A DNA stretch of 64,000 bases from Galbibacter marinus (GCF_000300875.1 NZ_AMSG01000001.1:62001-126000), one strand, 5' to 3'. Numbered from the stretch's first letter, positions 32,049-41,613 are shown. A program made the numbers and translations. The notes: generated by a model not told the origin, from the sequence alone.

Positions 32049-33209
32049 ATGAATACAAAAATAGCCATTAGCGCCCTATCCTCTATCTCTTCTCTGGGTA
32101 GTGACACAGATACAATCTGGAAGAATTACAACTCCGACTCGCATTTTCTATCCCCTGGAATCTATGGCAACTATCAAGCGATGGCTGGCGCATTAAGCGC
32201 TGAAGAACTTGACAAAATACAAGCTCTTAGAGTGGAAGATCCAAAATATAAGCCCTTGGACAATTCAGTTCTTTATGCCATGTTGGTTGCCAGGGATGCT
32301 TTAAAATCAAGCGGATGGCAAAAAGGGGATGTATTTGGAGTAAACATCGGTTCATCCAGAGGTGCTACTTCCTTATTTGAAAAATTTTATGATGATTTTC
32401 TTAAAGATGGAAACTCCTCTACTCTTGCCTCCCCGACGACAACTCTTGGTAATATATCTTCTTGGATTGCCCATGATTTGCAAACAAAAGGACCAGATAT
32501 TTCTCATTCAATTACTTGTTCTACTGCCTTACATGCAGTGGTAAACGGTGTTGCTTGGATAAGCAGCGGCATGTGTGATAAATTTATGGTGGGCGGAAGT
32601 GAAGCTGCACTGACTCCTTTTACTATTGCGCAGATAAAAGCCTTAAAGATCTATGCTGAGGCCAATGATAACTATCCGTGTAAAGCCTTAGATTTGACAA
32701 AAAAAAGAAACACCATGGTTCTGGGAGAGGGCGCTGCAGTGGTTTGTCTGGAAGAAAATCCAAAGGTTACTCCTCTAGCTTATATCAAGGGCATTGGATA
32801 CGCTACAGAGATCTTAAAACATAACATCTCTATTTCGAAGGAGGCGGATTGCTTTCAAGACTCAATGAATATGGCCTTAAAAGATACTGATAAATCAGAA
32901 GTAGACGTCATAGTCATGCATGCTCCTGGAACTATTAAAGGTGATCTTACTGAACTTAAAGCTATCAATAAAGTTTTTAAAGACAAGGTTCCAGCTTTAA
33001 CGACAAATAAATGGAAAATCGGGCATACTTTTGGAGCCTCAGGAGTACTGAGTTTAGAATTAGCGATTCTAATGCTAAAACATCAGAAATTCATTAAGGT
33101 ACCCTATATAGAATATGATAAAACACCCAAGAATATAAAAAACGTAATGATTAATGCTGTGGGGTTTGGTGGAAATGCTGTCAGTATTCTTGTTGGCCTA
33201 GAAGATTAA
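32049..33209 (+). CDS. Stand-alone beta-ketoacyl synthase family protein
   Basis: A 386-residue thiolase-fold condensing enzyme. The full Cys-His-His triad is present: C157 in S-I-T-C-S-T-A, H291 in M-H-A-P-G-T, and H326 in K-I-G-H-T-F-G-A-S-G. It is clearly diverged from FabF, about 30 residues shorter at the start, with HAPGT replacing HGTST. The intact triad implies real condensing activity. Relatives in flavobacteria may serve specialised acyl chains; some lie among biotin genes, but here no biotin gene is adjacent. The substrate is unknown. Confidence 0.83.
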   Translation: MNTKIAISALSSISSLGSDTDTIWKNYNSDSHFLSPGIYGNYQAMAGALSAEELDKIQALRVEDPKYKPLDNSVLYAMLVARDALKSSGWQKGDVFGVNIGSSRGATSLFEKFYDDFLKDGNSSTLASPTTTLGNISSWIAHDLQTKGPDISHSITCSTALHAVVNGVAWISSGMCDKFMVGGSEAALTPFTIAQIKALKIYAEANDNYPCKALDLTKKRNTMVLGEGAAVVCLEENPKVTPLAYIKGIGYATEILKHNISISKEADCFQDSMNMALKDTDKSEVDVIVMHAPGTIKGDLTELKAINKVFKDKVPALTTNKWKIGHTFGASGVLSLELAILMLKHQKFIKVPYIEYDKTPKNIKNVMINAVGFGGNAVSILVGLED

Positions 33210-33217
33210 AAACCAAA

Positions 33218-33236
33218 GGCTATCAAATTGATAGCC
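33218..33236. terminator. Bidirectional hairpin between ketosynthase gene and tyrS
   Basis: A nearly perfect palindrome (GGCTATCAA with TTGATAGCC) between two convergent genes. The minus-strand side is followed by TTTGGTTTTT; the plus side has only a weak T-rich tract. Confidence 0.6.
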
Positions 33237-33267
33237 CTGGCTTATATTTTATTATTCTATGTGGGTT

Positions 33268-34581
33268 TTAAATTGCTTTGATCATAAAATAATTCTTTTT
33301 CCCACGTTGTAATAACACAAACTTATCGTTGATCAGGTCCTTTTGGGTAACGACATAGCTCTCAGTAACTTTATCCTTGTTCACCGCGATAGAGTTTTCT
33401 TTAAGTGCTCTTCTAGCTTCTCCATTGGATTTAAGAAAGTTTGAAGCAGAAGACAAAGCCGCAATAATATCCAAACCATCTACAATGTCTGAACGTTTTA
33501 TTTCAGCTTGAGACACTCCTTCAAATACATCTAAAAAAGTAGCCTCGTTTAATTGCTTTAAATCCTCAGCACCGCCTGAAAATAAGATATTAGAAGCCTT
33601 TACAGCATTTTCATACTCTTGTTGACTATGTACAAATACGGTCACCTGTTCTGCTAATTTCTTTTGTAGAAGTCGCATATGTGGAGCTTCTTTGTGTTGA
33701 GCAATTAATTGATCTATTTCATTCTTACCTAAAAAGGTAAAGATCTTGATGTATTTTTCTGCGTCTTGATCAGTTGTATTTAACCAGAATTGGTAAAACT
33801 TATAAGGAGATGTTTTATCGGCATCAAGCCAAACATTACCTCCTTCTGATTTTCCGAATTTACTACCATCGGCTTTGGTAATTAAAGGACAGGTCATCGC
33901 ATATGCTTTGGCCGGTTCTCCATCACTTTGAGTTACATTCATTCTACGAACTAACTCTGTTCCTGTGGTGATATTACCCCATTGGTCACTACCTCCCATT
34001 TGTAACAGACAACCGTATTGCATGTTTAGATGGTAGAAGTCATATCCTTGAATTAATTGATAAGTAAATTCTGTAAAAGACATACCAACACCAGAATCAG
34101 CACTAAAACGCTTTTTAACAGAATCCTTTGCCATCATATAGTTGACAGTAATCCTTTTCCCTACATCTCTAGCAAAATCAATAAAGCTAAAGTCTTTCAT
34201 CCAGTCGTAGTTATTCACTAAAATTGGCGCGTTTTCTTCTTTAGAATCAAAATCAAGAAATCTTGACAAAACTGAACGAATTCCAGCCACATTTTTAGCT
34301 AGGGTTTCTTCATCCAATAGATTGCGTTCGTCTGATTTTCCTGATGGGTCACCAATCATCCCCGTGGCACCACCAACTAGTGCTATCGGTCTATGGCCAG
34401 CTTTTTGTAAATGGACTAACAAAATAATCGGAACCAAGCTTCCTATGTGTAAGGAATCTGAAGTGGGATCAAACCCTATATAGGCAGTGGTCATTTCTTT
34501 ATTTAGTTGCTCTTCGGTACCAGGCATGATATCGTGAACCATACCTCGCCATTTTAATTCTTCTACAAGATTTACTGTCAT
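33268..34581 (-). CDS. tyrS: Tyrosyl-tRNA synthetase
   Basis: A 437-residue class I synthetase charging tRNA-Tyr. The HIGH-type motif is D-S-L-H-I-G-S-L near residue 39, the KMSKS-type motif is K-F-G-K-S near residue 237, and tyrosine-binding Y-Q-L-I-Q-G-Y-D-F and Q-W-G-N-I-T-T-G are present. The C-terminal 80 residues form an S4 RNA-binding domain. A good housekeeping promoter lies upstream. Confidence 0.97.
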   Translation of the reverse strand: MTVNLVEELKWRGMVHDIMPGTEEQLNKEMTTAYIGFDPTSDSLHIGSLVPIILLVHLQKAGHRPIALVGGATGMIGDPSGKSDERNLLDEETLAKNVAGIRSVLSRFLDFDSKEENAPILVNNYDWMKDFSFIDFARDVGKRITVNYMMAKDSVKKRFSADSGVGMSFTEFTYQLIQGYDFYHLNMQYGCLLQMGGSDQWGNITTGTELVRRMNVTQSDGEPAKAYAMTCPLITKADGSKFGKSEGGNVWLDADKTSPYKFYQFWLNTTDQDAEKYIKIFTFLGKNEIDQLIAQHKEAPHMRLLQKKLAEQVTVFVHSQQEYENAVKASNILFSGGAEDLKQLNEATFLDVFEGVSQAEIKRSDIVDGLDIIAALSSASNFLKSNGEARRALKENSIAVNKDKVTESYVVTQKDLINDKFVLLQRGKKNYFMIKAI

Positions 34582-34602
34582 TTTAAACTACTTTTGCAGC
34601 GG

Positions 34603-34632
34603 CAAAGATAGTACATGTTACAAAGCGACAAA
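34603..34632 (-). promoter_or_regulatory. tyrS promoter
   Basis: On the minus strand TTTG (34629-34632), 18 nt and TATCTTTG (34603-34610), a full -7 match, 21 nt before the ATG. One of the best promoters in the window. Confidence 0.65.
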
Positions 34633-34715
34633 AGCTTTGTTATGTTGATTTGTTAGGGGATTATAATTTTTGCATCTTCGATCCCAATTTCAATAGATAG
34701 TTGTATTTTAGTTCT

Positions 34716-35723
34716 ATGATACTAATTAGCGGAGGTACTGGTTTAATCGGTGGGCATTTACTTCTCTTACTTTCAAAAGCAAGTGAGCCTATACGGGCAA
34801 TCTATCGATCTCAGTCCAGAGTAGAGAATGTCAAAAGCTTGTTTAAAGATCAAGGCAATCCTAATTTTGATAATATTCAGTGGGTAAAGGCTGACCTTTT
34901 GGATGTACCTTCTTTAGAAACAGCATTTGAAGGGGTTACCAAAGTGTATCACTGCGCAGGCCTTATTTCCTTTGATCCCGATGCGTATAGGGAGCTTCGA
35001 AAGGTCAATATTGACGGAACTGCCAACCTGGTCAACCTTTGCATTGCAAATAAAATCCAAAAACTTGCCTATATAAGTTCAATCGCTGTTTTTGGGGATC
35101 ACGCAACTCATAAACAAATAGACGAGACTTCCTACTGGAATCCCGAAGCTGAAAACAATGTTTATGCCATTGCCAAATACGGTGCTGAAATGGAGATTTG
35201 GCGAGCTACCCAAGAAGAAATCCCTGTGGTAATTGTCAATCCTGGAATCGTTTTAGGAGAAGGTTTTGAGGACTCACCCAGTAGTGCTATTTTCAATCGC
35301 ATCGCAAAAGGATTATCATATTACCCACCAGGAAGTAGTGGATTTGTGGATGTCAAAGATGTTAGTCGAGCCATCCATTTACTTATGGAATCTCCCATTT
35401 TTAACGAGCGCTACATATTAGTAGGAGCCCTTTTAAAATACAAGACTGTCCTGAATCTTATCGCTGAGAATTTAAATCGTACCCGCCCTTCGAGAGAACT
35501 TAACCGATGGCAACTACAATTGCTGTGGCGATTGGATGCTGTGGCTACATTTCTCTTTCGAAAAAAGCGGATACTAAGTAGACATTCAGCGCAGTCCCTA
35601 TGGAATTCTTCTCAATATTCGAGCGATAAAATAATCAAGGAGTTGGACTTTGAGTTCACAGATATTTCCACAACAGTTAGGCGTATCTGCAACACTATAA
35701 AACTAGATAAGTCAAAGGCCTAA
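34716..35723 (+). CDS. NAD-dependent epimerase/dehydratase (extended SDR)
   Basis: A 335-residue extended short-chain dehydrogenase. The cofactor motif G-G-T-G-L-I-G-G sits at the N-terminus; the catalytic Ser-Tyr-Lys set is suggested by I-S-S-I-A and Y-A-I-A-K. The C-terminal part is typical of sugar-nucleotide or sterol-like SDRs; substrate not assignable. The start is ATG 34716; the TTG at 34701 would add five residues ahead of the Rossmann strand. It converges with the DUF4296 gene, with 2 nt between stops. Confidence 0.82.
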   Translation: MILISGGTGLIGGHLLLLLSKASEPIRAIYRSQSRVENVKSLFKDQGNPNFDNIQWVKADLLDVPSLETAFEGVTKVYHCAGLISFDPDAYRELRKVNIDGTANLVNLCIANKIQKLAYISSIAVFGDHATHKQIDETSYWNPEAENNVYAIAKYGAEMEIWRATQEEIPVVIVNPGIVLGEGFEDSPSSAIFNRIAKGLSYYPPGSSGFVDVKDVSRAIHLLMESPIFNERYILVGALLKYKTVLNLIAENLNRTRPSRELNRWQLQLLWRLDAVATFLFRKKRILSRHSAQSLWNSSQYSSDKIIKELDFEFTDISTTVRRICNTIKLDKSKA

Positions 35724-35725
35724 AA

Positions 35726-36130
35726 CTATTTATTAGCAGGTTTTTTGGCCGGTTTATTTTTATTCATCTTAAGTTGCTCAAGTTTATTCCTACGAGCCTC
35801 AACAGTATCTTTAAGACGCTGCAAGCGCTCCTCTACCCTAGTAAACATTTCAAGTTGTAGGTTTGCATTAGATGTATAATAAATACTGCTTTTAGATAAT
35901 TGGGTGCTATCAATTCCATACTTTTCAAACAAAAATTCACTTGGTTCTAGATCAATGTTTTCTAATTTGTCCGCACCCGTGGATTTTAAGCTATTAAGGA
36001 TAGAAATATCGTAATAGATATCAATCATAACATCTTTTTCAATCAGATTCTCTGGCTTCTCTACCACATCTGTACCACAGCTAATAAAACACAGTACAAT
36101 CAATGCTATTATGTATCTTTTTTTATCCAT
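35726..36130 (-). CDS. DUF4296 lipoprotein
   Basis: A 134-residue lipoprotein: signal at residues 4-16 and lipobox F-I-S-C with Cys18. The domain matches the flavobacterial DUF4296 pattern (P-E-N-L-I-E-K-D-V-M-I-D-I-Y-Y-D, then F-L-F-E-K-Y-G-I-D-S-T-Q-L). The tail is very Lys-rich and ends K-P-A-N-K. Function unknown. Its ATG overlaps the dihydroorotase stop by one base (TAATG), so it is coupled to that gene. Confidence 0.78.
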   Translation of the reverse strand: MDKKRYIIALIVLCFISCGTDVVEKPENLIEKDVMIDIYYDISILNSLKSTGADKLENIDLEPSEFLFEKYGIDSTQLSKSSIYYTSNANLQLEMFTRVEERLQRLKDTVEARRNKLEQLKMNKNKPAKKPANK

Positions 36131-37464
36131 TACCTTTCAAAAGTAAGTCTTTTTGCATTTCTAACCGTAGAAAAGTTCCCATTTTCATAAGCCAGATGAC
36201 CATTTACAAAACAATGCGTAACTGTTGAACTAAACTTAACACCTTCAAAAGGTGACCAACCACATTTGTATGCAATATTGTCTTTACTAACATTCCAGCT
36301 TGAATTGGGATCTATTAAAACCAAGTCTGCATAATATCCTTCACGTATGAATCCACGTTTTTCAATATTAAATAGAATCGCTGGGTTGTGACACATCTTT
36401 TCAATGAGACGAGTCAAAGAAATTTTGCCTTCTTTTTGCTTTTCCATAAGGGCCACTAAGCTATGTTGAACAAGTGGTCCTCCTGATGGGGCTGAGGTAT
36501 ACACATTGTTTTTCTCCTCAAGAGTATGTGGCGCATGATCGGTAGCCAAAACATCTATCCTATCGTCATTTAAGGCACCCCATAAGGCATCCCTGTCTTG
36601 GGCTGTTTTTACCGCAGGATTCCACTTTATTAAACTACCCATTTCATTATAATCCTCACTACTAAACCACAAATGGTGAGTACACACCTCAGCAGTTATA
36701 CGCTTATCTTTCAGTGGGATATCATTTCTAAAAAGTTCCGTTTCTCGTGCCGTTGACACGTGAAAAACATGTAATCGGGCATTGGTTTTTTTAGCCAAAG
36801 CAATGGCATTGGAAGAAGAAACATAACAAGCCTCCGCACTTCGAATTAGAGGATGTGAACTCATTGGGATATCATCACCATAGCGTTCCTTATACAGCTC
36901 CATATTGGTTCTGATAATATGCTCATCTTCACAATGGGCTGAAATGACCATCTCGGTGCTACTAAAGATACTTTCTAATACCTGTTGATTATCCACAAGC
37001 ATATTTCCAGTAGAGGATCCCAGAAATAATTTTACACCTGCACAGGCATTTTTATCCAAGCGCTTTAACTCTTCCAGATTATCGTTTGTACCTCCAAAAT
37101 TAAAGGAGTAATTGGAAAAAGACGATGCATTTGCTGTTGCCATTTTATCTTCTAAAGCAGCGATAGTTACGGTTTGTGGAATTGTATTGGGTTGTTCTAT
37201 ATAGCTAGTAATACCTCCTGCTAGGCCAGCTCTACTCTCAGTTGCAATGGTCCCTTTATGAGTAAGCCCTGGTTCTCTGAAATGAACCTGATCATCAATA
37301 ACACCAGGAATTAAATACTTTCCTTGTGCATCAATAACCTCGGCCGTTGGATCGGATAATGATTTGCCGATTAATTTAATATATTCACCTTCCACTAATA
37401 CGTCAGACTCAAGGATCTCCCCTTGATTGACAATGGTGGCGTTTTTTATTAGTATCTTTTTCAT
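36130..37464 (-). CDS. pyrC: Dihydroorotase
   Basis: A 444-residue amidohydrolase of pyrimidine synthesis. Expected motifs: V-H-F-R-E-P-G near residues 60-66, the carboxylated-Lys region G-V-K-L-F-L-G-S-S-T-G, C-T-H-H-L-W-F and the metal Asp in T-D-H-A-P-H-T. The canonical Asp-x-His-x-His metal site reads D-D-Q-V-H here, so the first metal His is Gln; I recall the same in other Bacteroidota enzymes. It lies 4 nt after the GT2 gene and overlaps DUF4296. Confidence 0.9.
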   Translation of the reverse strand: MKKILIKNATIVNQGEILESDVLVEGEYIKLIGKSLSDPTAEVIDAQGKYLIPGVIDDQVHFREPGLTHKGTIATESRAGLAGGITSYIEQPNTIPQTVTIAALEDKMATANASSFSNYSFNFGGTNDNLEELKRLDKNACAGVKLFLGSSTGNMLVDNQQVLESIFSSTEMVISAHCEDEHIIRTNMELYKERYGDDIPMSSHPLIRSAEACYVSSSNAIALAKKTNARLHVFHVSTARETELFRNDIPLKDKRITAEVCTHHLWFSSEDYNEMGSLIKWNPAVKTAQDRDALWGALNDDRIDVLATDHAPHTLEEKNNVYTSAPSGGPLVQHSLVALMEKQKEGKISLTRLIEKMCHNPAILFNIEKRGFIREGYYADLVLIDPNSSWNVSKDNIAYKCGWSPFEGVKFSSTVTHCFVNGHLAYENGNFSTVRNAKRLTFER

Positions 37465-37468
37465 TTTT

Positions 37469-38215
37469 TTAAAAATCTTTCTTATTCCACAAACTACGCC
37501 ATTTGAGTTTCAGCACTCCAAAGATGGCTTCATTGATAATTTTACCATTCATTTTGGATTTTCCTCGTGTTCGATCCTGGAAAATAATAGGCACCTCCAA
37601 TAATTTAAAATGCTTTAAATGTGCTTTAAATTTCATTTCAATCTGAAATGCATAACCCACAAACTTAATGGCATCTAGGTTTAATGACTCAATGACTCTT
37701 CTTCTATAACAAACAAATCCTGCGGTTGGATCTTCAATTCGCATTCCGGTAATTAATTTCACATACACTGAAGCTCCATAGGATAGTAATACTCTACGCA
37801 ATGGCCAATTCACCACATTGACCCCCTTAATATAGCGAGATCCAATAGTGAGATCCGCATTTTGGTTGACAGCGGCATTGTACAAACGAATCAAATCTCT
37901 GGGGTTATGCGAAAAATCAGCATCCATTTCAAATATATATTCATAAGAACGCTCTAACACCCATTTAAACCCATGTATATATGCGATCCCTAATCCAGAC
38001 TTCTCTTGACGTACCTCTAAATGTAAACGATTTGGAAATTGCGCTTGTAAATCACGTACCTTATTTGCTGTCCCATCAGGTGAATTATCATCTACAATGA
38101 GAATATCAAAAGGTTTTTTAAGTTCAAAAACTGCAGAAATAATTAGCGCTACATTCTCTATTTCATTGTAGGTAGGGATTATAACTATACTATCTGATTG
38201 CATGCCATCTTTCAT
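37469..38215 (-). CDS. Polyprenol monophosphomannose synthase-like GT2
   Basis: A 248-residue family 2 glycosyltransferase. Nucleotide binding is seen in I-P-T-Y-N-E-I-E-N and V-D-D-N-S-P-D-G-T; the catalytic metal motif is M-D-A-D-F-S-H-N-P near residues 99-107. Q-D-R-T-R-G-K-S-K-M near the C-terminus is typical of dolichol-phosphate-mannose synthases. It should make a polyprenyl-phosphate sugar on the inner membrane. The divergent GT39 gene is a natural user of such a donor. It is first in the operon with pyrC and DUF4296. Confidence 0.87.
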   Translation of the reverse strand: MKDGMQSDSIVIIPTYNEIENVALIISAVFELKKPFDILIVDDNSPDGTANKVRDLQAQFPNRLHLEVRQEKSGLGIAYIHGFKWVLERSYEYIFEMDADFSHNPRDLIRLYNAAVNQNADLTIGSRYIKGVNVVNWPLRRVLLSYGASVYVKLITGMRIEDPTAGFVCYRRRVIESLNLDAIKFVGYAFQIEMKFKAHLKHFKLLEVPIIFQDRTRGKSKMNGKIINEAIFGVLKLKWRSLWNKKDF

Positions 38216-38222
38216 AATTGCA

Positions 38223-38230
38223 CAAAAATA
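38223..38230 (-). promoter_or_regulatory. -7 box of the GT2 gene
   Basis: TATTTTTG on the minus strand, full TAnnTTTG match, 7 nt before the ATG, predicting an almost leaderless mRNA. Confidence 0.5.
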
Positions 38231-38368
38231 GCATTAAATAAAAAGTATTTACCCTAAGTTTTAGTTTTTTAGGTTGATTTTAAGGATTTTTGCAATTAAA
38301 AATTTCCGTAATTTTAGATTTTACGACCACACAGTGGCCAAGGGGTATGAAAATAACGACAATAACTT

Positions 38369-40051
38369 ATGGTAACTAGAGAACGTTCACACAAGATCCT
38401 GTTCAGCTTTCTAATATTTGTACTTTTTTTAAATTTAGCTCAAAGTCTATTAACAGATATCATATTTGACGAGGCTTACTACTGGTATTATGCACAAAAT
38501 CTAAGTTGGGGATATTTCGATCACCCTCCCTTAGTTGCATTTCTGGTCAATATCGGACTCTCCCTTTTCGATGGCGAATTAGGCGTTAGGTTTATGGCAC
38601 CATTTTTATATTGTGCCAACGTATTGTTGTTATGGCTTTTGATTGATAGTGAGAAAAAACATCGCTTTGTCTGGTTATTTATTGCCTTTGTGAGCAGTGT
38701 TGGTCTATTAACCGCCTATGGATTCATGATGGTTCCTGACACCACCCTGATTACCTGTGCACTTGTTTTTCTATGGGGCTACAAACGCTTTTTAATAAAA
38801 GAGGATGTTATAAGTATTATTGCTACTGGAGCGGGGATGGCCCTTGTGATGTATGCAAAATATCACGGGATCTTAATTATAGGATTTGCAATACTTTCCA
38901 ATTTAGCTCTTCTGAAAAATGGTAAATTTTGGTTCGCGATATTGCTTGCGCTTTTACTATTCACCCCACACCTCTATTGGCTATACGAAATGGATTTTGT
39001 ATCCCTTAAATACCATTTATACGGCAGGGTGAATAGTTCTTGGAAACCTAGATACACGCTGGAATACCCATTACATTGCCTGGCTGTAGCAGGTTTGTGT
39101 GCACCACTCATGTATTGGGCGCTCTACGCTTTGTCTTCCAAAGATAAATTTGATAAAGCCCTGAAGTTCATTTGCTACGGTATCATTATCTTTTTCTTTA
39201 TTTCTAGTTTCAACAGAGGAACACAAGCTCAATGGGTAGTGTTAGCGGTCATTCCACTTATTATATTCGCCCTAAGATATGCCTACATACATGCAAAGTA
39301 TAGAAAGTGGTTAATGGGCATAAGCTTGTTTTCCGCTGTAGTGATCCTATTTTTAAGATTCGCCCTTATTTTTCCTTCAATCTCTCCTATTGAGTATGAG
39401 GCTTTTGGTAACAAAGAGTGGGTTGCCCAGTTAAAAAGTGAAGTCGGGGACAGACCAGTAGTATTTCACAACTCCTATAGGGATGCTTCCATGTACGCCT
39501 TCTATTCCGGGAGCACTGTATTTTCTTCCAATGACATCATTGCTAGACAAAACCAATTCGATATTGATAGTTCTGAATTCAAAGTCCGAAATAAAGAGGT
39601 GGCCTATATCAGTGGAACTATGGAATATAAACTGGATTCGGTAATTAAGCTTATCAGACCTTTTGGGAATCATTATATGCGAGGACACATCATAGATACC
39701 TTTACTAGTTATCGCAAAATGGAACTGGATATAGATAAAGACCAATTTCAAACAGAAATTCCTAGGAACTTTACCGCTGAATTATCAAACCCCTATAGCG
39801 ATAGCATTAATGTTAGCAAGCTAAAATTTGAAGGAGTCAGTATGAATTCACATAAGGCCATTATAAAAATTTATCCATTGACCATGGATCTTGCAAAAGA
39901 TACTTATATAGGATCAAATCAAAGGATTAAATTAAACTTTAAAATACCAGACACAGTAGAACTCCCAGAGAGTTCCAAATTCCGAGCGGGCATCTTAGAG
40001 TATGGAGTACATCCTGGATTCCAGGGGGAAATTATTGAAATAGAGGATTAA
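38369..40051 (+). CDS. GT39 family (ArnT-like) membrane glycosyltransferase
   Basis: A 560-residue protein with about ten membrane helices in the first 350 residues and a soluble periplasmic C-terminal domain. The first periplasmic loop carries F-D-E-A-Y-Y-W with the catalytic acidic pair and W-G-Y-F-D-H-P-P, the hallmark of the PMT/ArnT family. These enzymes move a sugar from a polyprenyl-phosphate donor to lipid A, protein or glycan. The divergent GT2 probably supplies the donor. An out-of-frame 10-codon frame starts at 38347 and overlaps this start. The next gene begins 1 nt after its stop. Confidence 0.85.
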   Translation: MVTRERSHKILFSFLIFVLFLNLAQSLLTDIIFDEAYYWYYAQNLSWGYFDHPPLVAFLVNIGLSLFDGELGVRFMAPFLYCANVLLLWLLIDSEKKHRFVWLFIAFVSSVGLLTAYGFMMVPDTTLITCALVFLWGYKRFLIKEDVISIIATGAGMALVMYAKYHGILIIGFAILSNLALLKNGKFWFAILLALLLFTPHLYWLYEMDFVSLKYHLYGRVNSSWKPRYTLEYPLHCLAVAGLCAPLMYWALYALSSKDKFDKALKFICYGIIIFFFISSFNRGTQAQWVVLAVIPLIIFALRYAYIHAKYRKWLMGISLFSAVVILFLRFALIFPSISPIEYEAFGNKEWVAQLKSEVGDRPVVFHNSYRDASMYAFYSGSTVFSSNDIIARQNQFDIDSSEFKVRNKEVAYISGTMEYKLDSVIKLIRPFGNHYMRGHIIDTFTSYRKMELDIDKDQFQTEIPRNFTAELSNPYSDSINVSKLKFEGVSMNSHKAIIKIYPLTMDLAKDTYIGSNQRIKLNFKIPDTVELPESSKFRAGILEYGVHPGFQGEIIEIED

Positions 40052-40052
40052 T

Positions 40053-40709
40053 TTGGATCAAACACTTAGAAATATTGACAATCATTCCATAGAAACAATA
40101 TTACTTACAGTTGCTTTGGTGTGTTTAACGGTAGCAAAGTTTAAAAATGAACAAAAGTTTCATTCATTTATCATGCTTTTTGTTAATTATCAATACCTCA
40201 AGATCTATAGTAAAGAACCTGGGCAAACTACCTCAACATTTAACTTATTGTTGTTCATTGTTCAAATGATCTCCTTCTCTCTTGTACTGTGGATAGCTCT
40301 ACCCTATTTCGATCCAAACCATGAGGTTAATTTCTACCTCATCATGCCTTTTTTAATTCTATTTATTCTTTTCAAATTCTATTTAGAAAAACTAATTGCG
40401 ACCATTTTTGACATCAATAAGTTCACAGAAAGTTTTCATTTTCACAAGGTGACTTATAGAAATCTAACCTCATTATTACTACTTCCAATGATTAGTTTAT
40501 TCATTTACAGTAATTTAAGTAGTATAATTGCATTATACGCAATACTTCTATGTTTTTGTTTATTAAATGTTATAGCTTTCGTTTTAACTTTAAGAAATCA
40601 TCAAAAATTGATTCAAAAATATTTATTTTATTTTATTTTGTATCTTTGCACGCTAGAAATAGCACCTTATTTATTACTGATAAAATTTTATTTCGGAGAT
40701 AAGGTATAA
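40053..40709 (+). CDS. DUF4271 membrane protein
   Basis: A 218-residue protein with about six membrane helices and few charged residues outside loops. Layout and the segment K-F-x-F-I-x-L-F-V-N-Y-Q-Y-L-K-I-Y resemble DUF4271 proteins, which in flavobacteria precede uroporphyrinogen-III synthase, as here. Function unknown. The start is a TTG at 40053, one base after the GT39 stop; the next in-frame Met (about residue 41) would remove the first helix. hemD begins 15 nt downstream. Confidence 0.8.
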   Translation: MDQTLRNIDNHSIETILLTVALVCLTVAKFKNEQKFHSFIMLFVNYQYLKIYSKEPGQTTSTFNLLLFIVQMISFSLVLWIALPYFDPNHEVNFYLIMPFLILFILFKFYLEKLIATIFDINKFTESFHFHKVTYRNLTSLLLLPMISLFIYSNLSSIIALYAILLCFCLLNVIAFVLTLRNHQKLIQKYLFYFILYLCTLEIAPYLLLIKFYFGDKV

Positions 40710-40724
40710 ACGAATCATATATTT

Positions 40725-41471
40725 ATGAAAGTTAAGACAATTCTGGTTTCTCAACCCGAGCCCAAGGTAGAAAATTCACCGTATTTGAGATTGGTAGAAA
40801 AGCAAAAAATCAAGGTTGACTTTAGACCATTCATTCATGTAGAAGGAGTAAATGCAAAAGATGTAAGACAACAAAAAATTGACTTAACACAGTTTACAGC
40901 AATTATACTAACTAGTAGAAATGCAGTAGACCATTTTTTTAGAATTGCAGAGGACATGCGATTCAAAGTTCCAGACTCCATGAAGTATTTCTGTCAGTCG
41001 GAAGCGGTTGCTTATTACCTACAAAAATACGTAGTATACCGAAAAAGAAAGATTTACGTAGGGACACGTACCTTTCAAGAGCTTGCTCCACTGATCAAAA
41101 AGTACAAGGACGAAAAATTCCTTTTACCATCATCGGATGTACTAAAACCTATAGTACCTGAGACTTTAGATGATTTAAAAGTTAACTGGACAAGAGCTAT
41201 CCTTTATAAAACAGTGATTAGTGATTTATCGGATTTAAGAGATGTTTATTACGATATCTTAGTGTTTTTCAGCCCTTCAGGAATTGAATCATTATTAAAG
41301 AATTTCCCTGATTTCAAGCAAAACGACACGCGAATTGCAGTTTTTGGAAACACAACGGTGAAGGCGGCTACCGAAGCAGGACTTCGTATTGACATCGAGG
41401 CTCCAACACCAGAAACACCTTCGATGACTATGGCCTTGGAGAAATATATTTCCAAAGTCAATAAGAAATAA
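40725..41471 (+). CDS. hemD: Uroporphyrinogen-III synthase
   Basis: A 248-residue two-lobed protein closing hydroxymethylbilane to uroporphyrinogen III in heme synthesis. This family is poorly conserved; recognisable parts are I-I-L-T-S-R-N-A-V-D-H-F-F, F-F-S-P-S-G-I-E-S-L and I-A-V-F-G-N-T-T-V-K-A-A. The DUF4271-hemD order is conserved in the phylum. Together with hemJ and hemH near 60-63 kb it gives three heme-pathway genes in the window. A terminator follows. Confidence 0.85.
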   Translation: MKVKTILVSQPEPKVENSPYLRLVEKQKIKVDFRPFIHVEGVNAKDVRQQKIDLTQFTAIILTSRNAVDHFFRIAEDMRFKVPDSMKYFCQSEAVAYYLQKYVVYRKRKIYVGTRTFQELAPLIKKYKDEKFLLPSSDVLKPIVPETLDDLKVNWTRAILYKTVISDLSDLRDVYYDILVFFSPSGIESLLKNFPDFKQNDTRIAVFGNTTVKAATEAGLRIDIEAPTPETPSMTMALEKYISKVNKK

Positions 41472-41496
41472 GAACAATATAAAAAAAATCGACACT

Positions 41497-41527
41497 AAAG
41501 GCTTTGGAGAAAATTCCAAGGCCTTTT
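41497..41527 (+). terminator. Terminator after hemD
   Basis: Arms AAAGGCTTTGGA (41497-41508) and TCCAAGGCCTTT around a short A-rich loop, then TTTTT. It separates hemD from dxs. Confidence 0.8.
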
Positions 41528-41601
41528 TGTTTGTAACTATCACAACAAGTTTTGAAATCTTTAAAATACAGCAAAAATTAATTTAAACTTAAAAACAGTT
41601 G

Positions 41602-41609
41602 TATTTTTG
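41602..41609 (+). promoter_or_regulatory. -7 box of dxs
   Basis: TATTTTTG, full TAnnTTTG match, only 4 nt before the dxs ATG. A start site 5-7 nt downstream would make the mRNA leaderless. Confidence 0.55.
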
Positions 41610-41613
41610 CACC

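Noticed and set aside
40053-40175. Later ATG start for the DUF4271 gene
   Set aside because: Starting at the first Met would remove the first membrane helix and leave a 120-nt gap after GT39, whereas the TTG lies one base after the upstream stop.
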